64,000 bases of DNA, taken from contig JAGFMI010000005.1 of assembly GCA_021030905.1 (NCBI GenBank), positions 930,001 to 994,000 on the forward strand, given 5' to 3'. Below, in pieces: positions 11,456-21,600 of this stretch. The number at the start of each line of letters is the position of its first letter. The stretch's first letter is position 1. A program made the position numbers and the translations under genes. The DNA is from Pyrenula massariospora (Eukaryota > Ascomycota > Eurotiomycetes > Pyrenulales > Pyrenulaceae). The notes under the pieces were generated by a model. It worked only from the letters and a program-made list of their open reading frames with translations, did no database searches and was not told the origin of the DNA.

Positions 11456-12087
11456 AAGGATGGAAGAGATATTAAATGCAAGTCGTAGTAATCGTTTCCA
11501 AGTATCGTGTCAAGGTTCGTGATCAGCGAGCTGGAGGGTAAGTACAAGGCGACTGTCACCAGGGACGAGGGAAGAACGCATTCAGCAAATAACGCCGGGG
11601 ATGTTCCTGCGGTGGAAGAACAATGAAGGTGAAACTCGCGGCAGAGTGACTGCCATTCTCAATCTACCATATGACGGAGACTGAAAGGGTGAATGTCCAG
11701 GTGGGATAAAGGAGAGGCTAGGTAGGTACCTGAGTTCCTACTGTGTAGCCGATCTTTGGATGTTTTGGTGGATCTGCTTTGGTGTATTGCGGGTGGTTGG
11801 AGCGGCGCTAAACGAACGCAGCCGCCCAAAGGAAGCCTGTGCTGGCGGATCACCTCATCCACACGATCAACATTTATAACCCGGGTTTGTTCCCCCTGCC
11901 GCATGGGCTTTTTATGGAGTGAAAAGATGGTCTACCGATAATTTGATCCTATGAGATGCTCCATTGCAGTGAAAGGCTACACACAAAGCCCTGAAGCTCA
12001 CCTGCTCGTCAATTTCAATCAGAACAACTTATCCAGGCCTTCCATCTAAATCTTCGGTACAGTCAAGGGCTGTCGACTCGCCTCTAG
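11456..12087. other. Divergent promoter region, CDC27 / SND2
   Basis: 632 bp between two start codons. I see no gene and no site I can name with confidence. Confidence 0.55.
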
Positions 12088-12609
12088 ATGGCCAAAAAAG
12101 CTACGAAGTCCCTCGCAGCGCGCAACACATCCAGACTCAGCACCACACATGTGATATCCCTAGCACTAAATCTACTTTTTTTCGCGCTGCATTTCCTTTT
12201 TCACCGTCCTGCACGGTTACTCCCGTACTTTTCCCTCAATGGTCCAGCTCTTGCAATTGAATTCTATCTCGACCGCCTCGGACGCCCGAAATTCTCACCT
12301 GATGGCTCGGTACGCTCCGCCGGGGAGGATCTCGATGCTAAAGGGCTGACCGAGTGGATGTGGGATGTCCTTTATTGGACCTGGATCTGCGTCGTGGCAG
12401 TCTGTGTGTTTGGGGATCGGGCATGGTGGCTGTATGTTGTGGTGCCGGCATATAGTGCCTGGCTAGCATGGACGACCGCATCTGGAGTGCGGAAAGGTTT
12501 CGGAGGCTTGGGGCAGGAAGGCAATGAAGGTCTCGGAGCTGGAAATGCAGACAGTAAGAGGCAGAAAAAGCTGGAGAAAAGGGGAGGTCAAAAGGTTTCC
12601 TACCGGTGA
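12088..12609 (+). CDS. SND2: SRP-independent ER targeting protein 2 (Snd2/Env10, TMEM208 family)
   Basis: Single exon, 173 residues. The TMEM208/DUF788 family acts at the ER membrane in the SND route, which delivers proteins with internal or C-terminal membrane segments. The opening MAKKATKSLAARN is basic. Hydrophobic segments follow at VISLALNLLFFALHFLF, LYWTWICVVAVCVF and WWLYVVVPAYSAWLAW, matching the expected three to four helices. The family-like phrase LTEWMWDVLYWTW precedes the second. The C-terminus is basic (DSKRQKKLEKRGGQK). Length is typical of the family. Confidence 0.87.
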   Translation: MAKKATKSLAARNTSRLSTTHVISLALNLLFFALHFLFHRPARLLPYFSLNGPALAIEFYLDRLGRPKFSPDGSVRSAGEDLDAKGLTEWMWDVLYWTWICVVAVCVFGDRAWWLYVVVPAYSAWLAWTTASGVRKGFGGLGQEGNEGLGAGNADSKRQKKLEKRGGQKVSYR

Positions 12610-13336
12610 ACAAGGAATTGTCAACACTTTCGAGTAAGGGGCTGTTTTTTTCAGCATGAAATTTAAAAGATCGTTGGGTGAAGAATCTGGGCAAGAGCTC
12701 TGATAAACGAATCTGCCGGCACCTCATCAAATACCATTTCAAAGTCAATTCAACTTCTGCAAAGAGGCAACAAGGAGGCAGAAACATCAAACGCGATGCA
12801 AGCTTTACTCGAAGAAAGTAAAGGTGTTGGTTCCTATGGCGGTCTGGGGCCAAGTGCCGGCAGAAAATGCTCACCATCCACGCCACTTGAACGTTGCCTG
12901 ACCGAGTGCTAACCAATGCACTATGCGAAGGAACTTCTTCCGTTCGTCCATGGAATTGCCTCTGACCCGGTAAGACAACCTCGCAAGACAGAAACTTGAG
13001 AGTAATTGGGGAGACAATGCTACAGTTCAAACCGCGCTTTCTAACTCATATATTGCTAAAATTGCGAAGTGGATATCTACAAACAATCAGCCATACCAAG
13101 ATCCTCTCCTGATCGCCAATTTGAGAGGCAAAAAAATGAGATGTTGTCAACAAATGAGAAAGACCTCTCTAGCGAGATTCGGGTATGGTACAGGCTCGGA
13201 CATAAGAAACCGGCGTTTGAATCGTCAAGGCATGCCACTATTACCGCTTCTCAAGACTTCCCTATAACTTTCATCTAATCTCCTTGATGTGATGCTCTCC
13301 TGCAATAAATCTACCTCTTTGCACCCCTTTAATCAT
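12610..13336. other. Intergenic, convergent 3' ends
   Basis: 727 bp between the SND2 stop and the stop of the helical-repeat gene. An antisense frame of 230 codons (12338-13030) overlaps SND2 but has no domain and looks like chance. Confidence 0.5.
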
Positions 13337-16300
13337 TCAGAGCTCGTCTTTCGCTCGGTCGGTGACGCTGCTCGCAGCGCTACTCACACTACTGGCGAGC
13401 TCCTCGACGTTGCTTTTGGCAGCCGCGTAAGCATCAGAGGCTCCACCACCAATATCGCCTGCAAATGCTGCCAATCTGATTCGAGCACTCTCCACAGCGC
13501 CGCTCAGCCTCAATTGGGCGCTTTCTAAGGCACCCTTCTCCGGACCATAGACTGCTTCACTGACTTTAGCTTGGACGGAGGAATAGGCGTTACTGACCAC
13601 TGAGCCTGCCGCATCGGCATTCTCAGACACTATTGAAGACACAGACGCATAAACGCCGGTTGCGGCAGAGTAAGCGGCGGATGTGGCGGATTCCACGGTA
13701 CCGGTTGGCGTTCCGTAGAAAGCAGCATTAATGGCGTCCATGGCACTAGACATGGCGTCAGAAATGGACGATGACGCTGCTTCAGCATAGCCAGTTTGAG
13801 TGCCATAAACAGCCTCACTAGCCATTGCGCTAGCTTCTGCGTAGTTCTTTGCGATGGCAGACGAAGCGGAATCATAAGTATCTGCTGCTGCAGACATTGC
13901 TTGCTCAAAACTACCTTTGGATGTGCCGTAAATCTGTGCACTGGCAGCATCGACTGCGGCATTCAAGCGGTCTGCTGCTGAACCCAAGATCACTTCAACA
14001 GTAGGAGGAGGTGTAAAATAGCTTGAAACTACGGATGATGCTGTTCCGTATACCTCGCCTGCGTAGCTTGAGACAGATGAGGCCATGCTTACGTGATATC
14101 CAGTGCTGTATGCCGAGCTGAATCTGCTCAAGACGCTTTCTGTAAAATCTGGCTCTTTACCGTGTATCAGCTCAGACATCAAAGCTGCCACAGCGGAGTA
14201 TTGAGAAGCTGCGGCATCCGTAACCTGTGATGAGAAATCGCCCGCCTGGGAGGCGATTGAGTCAGCCCATGGTGTCGGGGATCCGTAGATTTGCTCGCTC
14301 GCCTTAGAAACAAGGGACTGCCAGTTTTCTGAGGCCTGGCTGCTTAGTGACTCTGCAGTACCTTTGGGAGTGCCATACACTGCGTTCGATGCTGCGCTAG
14401 AAGCTGCGGCCAGCGTCTTCGAAGCAGCAGCTAGGGCTGATTCATACTGTGAAGAAGCCAGATCAACAGCTTCTTGAGCTGGTGACTTGGTAGTGGCACC
14501 TACCACAGAGCGAGCAGTGCTCATTGCCGCGGCGAGGTTTTCCGAGGCTACGGATGAAGCACGGCTGTACTGGGCCTGAGCTGCATCGAGAAGACTCTGA
14601 TAAGCGGCAGTACTTGTTCCGTAAACGGCATTCGAAGCTGAACTATAAGCACTCTCATACGCAGGCGTAGGTGTGCCAAAGATCGCGGTTGAGGCCACAC
14701 CGATATACTCTGAATAACGGTCGTGCGCAAGCCCTATAGCCTCATAATATCTTCGTTGTGCTTCTTGGAGCAAACTTTGGTGAGCAGGGGTGGACGTCGG
14801 CCCGTAAGCGGCTCTTGCGCTGGAGTACTGTGCTGAAGCACTGCTCAAGCTATCTTGGAGCTTCGAAGAGGCCGCAGAAGAAATGGATTCAAAAGCACCT
14901 TGAGTAGGAGTAAGTTTAGCGTTTATAGCATCGGCGACTTGTGAATACTGCGAATTTGCAGCCTCTTTTGCTGCCTCCAGCCGTGCGCTAGCGGCTTCAA
15001 GAGATCCAGAGTATGCTGATTCGATTGAGGTAAACATTTGCTCGTGGACTGGTTTAGGAGTGCCTGAAATTTGCTGAGAGGCAATGGACTTGGCATGCTC
15101 GTAATGATCTTGGGCACGACTGATTGCGTCGGAGTATGCAGAGCTTGCCTGGCTGTAGATCGAGGCAGTCGCCGGTGTAGGAATGCCAAAGATGACTGCA
15201 GATGCCCTGGATACTGTTAGATCGACACATTTTCGTATTCAAGATACAATTACTTACGCAGCCACTGCTTCATTGAACTTTTCAGAAGCGACGCTTGCCG
15301 CACTCTCTGCTGTGCCTTGGCTTGTGCCGTAAAGAATGCTAGACGCAGCGGCAATGGCGCTTGAATATTGAGCAGCTGCGAGCGAGGTGGCGCTTCCCGC
15401 TGCGCCTTGCGTTGACCCAAAGAGAGCTTCGGTGACAGCCTTCGTAGCATCAGTGTAGCGGTCGCCCGCCTCGCTTATAACTTTCTGCAGACGTTCCGAA
15501 TATGAATCAGCATCGCTATCATTAATGATATCGTCTAGCACAGGTTTCTGCCCCTTCACACTCTGTGCCATTGCACCTCCCCATATCTTACCAGAAGCAT
15601 CTTGACTGGCAGAACCGAGCGTTGAAGATACGTCATCGACGGCAGTATTGGCAGCATCGCTTAAGCTCGACAGAGAATCCGATATGCCATCTTCTTTTGG
15701 AGCAGCTTTAGTTTCGTCACCAGAAACAGCAGAAACCACCGAAGCCGTAGCCTCATCAATTTTCTTTTCGGCAATGTCAGTACCCTTGCTGACCGCCTCA
15801 GAGATGGATTCTGCAGCTATAGAAGCGGAGGCGGAAGCTTGCTTGCTGACGTCGGCCGTTGATTCCCCTAGGACTGCCTCAGAAGCTGCACTGACAAATT
15901 TATCGGCTGAAGAGGAAACACGTGATAAAGTGCCCTCAGTCGAAACCTGGCTCGGCTCCACTGCAGCCTCACTGAGACTCGCAGCTTTCTCGGCAATCTT
16001 TGAGGCAGCTGAAGCTGCTGCCGCGGGGATTGCCTTGCTTTCAAAATTGTCACTGGAATCGTGGGCATGTATCTTCCATTTTCCAACATCTTTCAATCGA
16101 CCGAGTTCTTTTGCAGCAGCCTCAGCTACATCCATAGCTTTTGAGACTAGCTCAGTACCAGCATTCTTGGCCTTTTCCAATTTCTCGTGTTTCATTGCCA
16201 CGTCCTGGACTTCGGTCCGCCAGCTTGAGAATTGCTTTTTTAAATCGTGGTACTTCGCCCAGTCTTGGTAGGTGACTCCGTCCATCCAAGCCCACCTCAT

Positions 16301-17793
16301 TCCGATTTCTTGAAGACCTAGGTCACTTATGCTATCAAGAACGCTGAGAGTAGTATCTGACGCCGCTTCAGCTCTCTGAAACAATCTAGCGTTAAACACA
16401 TTATACCACTCCCGCAATGCTTGCGCTCTTCCTCTTATAACTAGGCCTGCTTTCCGGACTGCTGCTAGGACTTGCTCTTCCCCGTCTTCCAGATCCGACT
16501 TTTCAGGATCTTTTGGCAAAGATGATACTATTTTTTTGATCTGGGTCTTTACCCTCGCAATTTCTGTCTCGGCTGCAGTAGTGAGTGCTCTGTATAGTCC
16601 ATCTGCTTCCCCGTGAACCTCACTAGAAATAAGCCCTTCCATAATCTCGTCTACGCGCTCGGACAAATCGTCCGAACCCTTATCTGCTGCAACAGCGAAC
16701 TTCTCCTGCCACGTATGGAGATCTGTAGCAATTTTCTCTCGAGCAGCTGCGATTTGCTGTTCCGATGTAAGTGATGTCTTCTCTGCTGGAGCTTCAACAG
16801 ATTGGGATGGCGCATCTTCCGAAGATATGGTCTCAGTAGCTTCGCTTGTCTGTGATACTGGTTGGGAGGATTGTGTCAGTGTCTTCGATTCACCAGCGGC
16901 TTCCATGGCCGCTCTCAATTTCCTAGACTCCCTGTACCTTGCCAACCTCTCCCCGATCATGACGACTTGCGGCTCCACATTCTGCTTATAGAGCCCTCTC
17001 ATGAATGGCCAGAGGGTACCATCCACAAAAATCACTGTCGAAGCCCACGCCTGTTTGGTCAGAGGCAGGCCGGTTTCGGATACGAATCGGTTGCTGGCGA
17101 AGTATGCACCTTCGACGTATGGCTTTGATACCTCGTACGCTGGTTGAATATGCTTTTGATGTATGTAAAGAGCGTTATCCTTTGCAACGACATAGTATGG
17201 CTCAAGCATATCAGAGGCTTTTTGAATGTGCGGCGCTGCAGAAGATTGGTATAGCTCTTGAGTCCTTGCTTGGGCGATTTGGAGCTGAGGTAGTACAGAC
17301 TGCTCCCATTGAAGCTGGCTAAAGTGTTTGACTTGCTCCAAACGAGGGGCGCCATAAACATGGTAGGTGCTTTTGGCGAATCGGGATCCTGGAGTCAGAA
17401 CATGTTGGTTCACTTTTTGAGCATAAGGTCGAGCAATATCAACATAGGACGCAGCGTATTCCTGATAATAGGGTTCAACGTAAGGCTGAATGTGCGATCT
17501 CGTGATAAGATACGGTTGGCATATTGCGGGAGAAGTCTCAGTGAGGTCGGCTAATTGCGGAGGACAACGAAAGACGACAGTCCCAAGAATGTACCACACG
17601 ATCAATCTAAAAAGGCTATTAGAAGCGTTGTAAAAAAGTTCAACATGCCAAATTACCTCAGTGAAGTGCTTAGAGCCCATTTGGTGGCCCCTCCTTTCGA
17701 CGCCGGCTTCCGTCTCTGCGGAGGTGCGTGTTGAGATAGATGCCCATTGGCTTTCACGCTTTCCTTTGGTCTCCCATTGGCTTTTGCTGCCAT
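13337..17793 (-). CDS. Large helical-repeat membrane protein (family often auto-named 'transcription factor hoxa13')
   Basis: Three exons: 17657-17793, 15258-17606, 13337-15206; introns 17607-17656 (50 nt) and 15207-15257 (51 nt); 1,451 residues. The start MAAKANGRPKESVKANGH at 17793 leads, across intron 1, into a hydrophobic segment LRLIVWYILGTVVF. Next is a Tyr/Pro-rich region with repeated IQPYVEPYY and PYAQKV units and a conserved block ending near MIGERLARYRESRK. A Glu/Ala-rich helical middle follows, then about 700 residues of Ala/Ser helices punctuated some 13 times by YGT, YGS, YGP or FG(T/S/I). No homeobox or other DNA-binding domain is visible, so the database name looks wrong. An ER or lipid-surface protein with amphipathic repeats is my inference. 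The function is unknown. Confidence 0.8.
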
Positions 17794-18620
17794 TATGTAG
17801 CCTGTATAGTGGTTCGAACAGTCGCTAACCGCCAGTAATGGATACGAGCTTTGGCAGAGTTGGTCTTGGGGGTTAGACCGGGAGGTTCTCCGGAGTGCTC
17901 AGTGCAGCACCACAGAGACTGCTAGTCCGAAGTTAATTGAGACGCTTATACATCAGAGCCATGCCATGCGAAGTACGTGAAAAAGCAGCGGTTGGGATGA
18001 TCGGAGTGGTGCAAAAGTGAAACCTCAAGTAGGGTGATATGATCTGGTTGAAGAGCTCCAAGTTTCCTGATACACATGGATCCCTGTTTTTGCTCACGCG
18101 GGTAGAATTCTCTGGGCCAGTCAAATGTTGCCGGCGGGCTCCAGGCTGGCACGTCACAGTCTCGCCTTACCTTCCGTGCTATCTAGGGCGGCATGAGGCC
18201 TGCAACCGAACTCACATGCAACCTGCATAAAGAACCCACGGCTTCAGAAAGATTTCTAGCAAAGACAGGCCTGCCAACCCACCCCAGGCTGGAAACCTTT
18301 TGACACTCTCTGCAAGAAATTTCGTTACCCAGACGTCCTCTGTGCAAAGAGTCCTTTATCTGTGCACATTTGCCTTTGTATCCTCTTCACTTTCTCTACA
18401 CAGTACGCGGTCGCTCTGAAGAGGCTGAAGCCTGCTCTCAACGTATTCTATCAGCATCCGCACGTTCAACGTAATCGCTCTATTATTCACATATAACCGG
18501 TTCAAGACAACTAAATCTCGATCTTCCGCTTTCTCCAACGAGCCGCCTCTCTCAGATGGTATCAATCGACACATGGCGCTAGCAGGCTGGTCCAGATGAA
18601 GTAGGTTCATAGGTGAAGAG
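17794..18620. other. Divergent promoter region, helical-repeat gene / DOA10
   Basis: 827 bp between start codons. It holds a TCTCTACACAG-type stretch and a possible long DOA10 leader, but no gene I can support. Confidence 0.5.
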
Positions 18621-21600
18621 ATGGAGCCAGTAGATGGCGGGGCTGCCAGAGACTTTGTGATCTCCGCTATGCAGACCGACGATGCGAGCATGCCTAATCC
18701 GTCGGAGAAGAAGGCAAGTGAGGATGGTGATACGTGTAGGATATGCCGGGGTGAAGGATCAGAAGAAGAGCCTCTTTTCTACCCTTGCAAATGCAGCGGA
18801 AGCATCAAATTTGTCCACCAGACATGTCTCATGGAATGGCTCTCTCATTCGCAGAAGAAATACTGTGAACTTTGCAAAACCCATTTTCGCTTCACAAAGC
18901 TTTACAGCTCTCATATGCCACAGAGTCTTCCAATACCGATATTCCTTCGTCAGCTAGTCGTTCACATCCTAGCAAACCTCGTGACGTGGTCAAGAATATT
19001 TCTTGTTGCTATTATCTGGCTCGGTTGGCTGCCGTGGTCGATACGTCATGTCTGGCGTGCCATGTTCTTCCTTGTTGATGGCCGTTGGATTCCCACCTCC
19101 CGCATCAGAGACAGAAACACCTTTTCACCTATTCTTGGAATACCATCCGGGTCTCAATTACCAAACTCGAGTTCTGCGGCGGCAGATCTCACACAACTAC
19201 ATCTAAGAAATGGGCAGAGTGAAACAAATTCGAGCTTTACGTCTCCTCCAGCATTCCCGGAGTTTCTGCTTGTAAAGCTTGTGAAGATATTCTTCCCCTC
19301 GACGTATCAGTGGACTCTCAAAGATTCAATAGAGGGTAACAATACAGATACACAATTCAACCACTCTACGATTGCGATAGCGTCCACGCAAAATTCTCTT
19401 TTGTCGGATGTCAAGTGTTTACAAAATTTATCTACGAATCCACGAGTCAACCGCATCCTGATCGATACCTTGGAGGGGCAATTGATCTGCCTTTTCATTG
19501 TCGCAACGTTCATTCTAGTCTTTCTCATCCGGGAATGGGTCATAAATCAGCAACCAGGCGTTGATGTGGCCCATGAGGATGGGGACAGAGATGCTGCAAG
19601 ACCAGCCGAGCAAGACAGAGGCGCTGCAGCTGGTGAACGTGAGCAGCCCCCGCCTGCGATTCTACCGCCAGCAATTGGAGGGAGACCTCTTGCTGTGCCA
19701 AGACGAAGAAGACAGGCCCTTCATCCTACGCATGATGGCAATATGCCGGCTTCCGATCGTCAAGATGTCATTTCAGGTAATGCAAATGCTGCTCCTTCGC
19801 AACTTCCGAGCGGAGCTGAGAATAGTGGACAAGATCTTTCTCAACCTAAGACAGACTCCGAGAATAGGCCGGAAGGTACCACCACTCCATATTACGCTAG
19901 ACCAAGCCTACTTGCGCGCAACGCGGACCACGCAGCCGGTATCCAAAGGCGACTTGAAGAGCGCAGGCCAGGGACTCCTGTTCATGAATGGCCTGGTCTA
20001 GATACATTCAAAGACTTGTGGGAGCGAGGAGAAAGCGATCCTACGCAAGTGTTGCGGTTAATCGATGAAGAGGATCGGCGTGGGGAGTTGGGTTGGATTG
20101 TGTCACACATGGAAAATTTTCAGCGGACTTCTATCGCTTCAAAGAATTCGGACGGACATCAGCAAATCAACATGGAAAACGTGCCCGGGAATCCAAAACC
20201 AGCTATAGATGCTTTAACGTCTTTGTTCGATGCTCCCCAGACGTCTCTCCACAACGATCTTAAAGCACCCAATTTAGACGATGTAAATCTGGGGCACGGA
20301 CTCCTACAAACAGCAAGAAGCGATTCATCGAAGAAATTCCCAGCAAATGACGAACACTCTTCTGTCCGCAGTCCCACCACGGTGACAACACCATTGTCGA
20401 CAATTCTTTCTCCGTCTGGAAACATTAACATTACCGAGTCCATTCCCGGAGTGACCAGCAGCTCAGGTGATTTACAGCAAAGTCAATTTTCGGTTGCAAA
20501 CGGTGCGCTTAAATCTGACCACGAGAGGGAGTCAATATTTTCTAATCAACCTGACCAAGTCGTACCCAATGCTCCAGAGATCGATTCTACTTCTGACACT
20601 GTCAACAATGAGGCCGCAAACGAAGCAGAGCAATCGAATAGCAGCGAAAGTCAGAGAAATGATGAAAACGGGTTGCATGAACGTCTGCAGCATAAACTAC
20701 CACTTCTTGAACGCATAGCCATCTTGCTTTGGGGAACTCCAGATGAATTCCAGGGGACGGAGGACGCACAAGATGAAGAAGACGACGAGCACATTGTCGA
20801 GGATATTGCTCAGGAGCCACCGTTTGTCCCCGTTGCTGGGGGGCAGCAAGATCATGAGCGAGACAATGTTCTCCAAGATTCTGATGAGGAAGACCTGGAG
20901 GGTTACGAAGACTCGGATAACGACGATGATGACTCGGAGGAAGCAGATGCTGAAGCACAAAACAATCACCAAGATCCAGAGGTCATTGCTGCTGCTGCTG
21001 AAGCCGGTATTGATCTGAACAATCCCGATGCTATTGAGGACGCAGAAGACATGGATGGTATAATGGAGCTTGTCGGTCTTCGTGGCCCATTATCAGGATT
21101 GCTTCAAAATGTCATCTTCAGCGAGTTCCTTCTGGCTTTGATCATCGCCTCCTGCATCTGGCTTCCTTACATTTGGGGCAAGATTTCGGCTGTCTTGCTC
21201 GCGAATCCTATCACCTGCTTCATAAAGGCGCCTCTACAGCTCGCTTCTGCAATCGCAGATACTCTTCTAGACCTTTGCATGTGGCTAGTAGGTAACTGCA
21301 TAAAAATATTTGAAGTTCTCTGGACTATCTTAGCTGGCCTGACTGCCTATGCTTTCCCGGCGTTGGACAGAAAGCTTTCTCTTCCTCTCTTCAGAGGAAA
21401 ACCTCTTTCTTTCGCTCTTGGCGCAAGCAGTCAATCTCGCCTTGGCAAAACCATGTCTGCTGCTATTTTTGATATGACGCCGGACATGCCTCTCTTTTCC
21501 GCCTGTTCTCATGCTGCATTGAATCTGCTCAAAACACGTCTGAGCGCTGTTGTTCGCTTTACAGCTCGGCTCGGCTTGGTTGTAATTTACGAATTGCCTC

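Noticed and set aside
12338-13030. Minus-strand open frame of 230 codons
   Set aside because: Half overlaps SND2 in antisense. No domain, no good start context and no conserved-looking block.
15648-16271. Plus-strand open frame of 207 codons
   Set aside because: It mirrors the Ala/Ser/Glu-rich helical middle of the minus-strand repeat protein, so it is a compositional shadow.
17761-17850. GGTTCGAA-type sequence suggesting a tRNA T-loop
   Set aside because: No matching acceptor stem or D-arm could be found around it; the same 6-mer occurs in coding regions.
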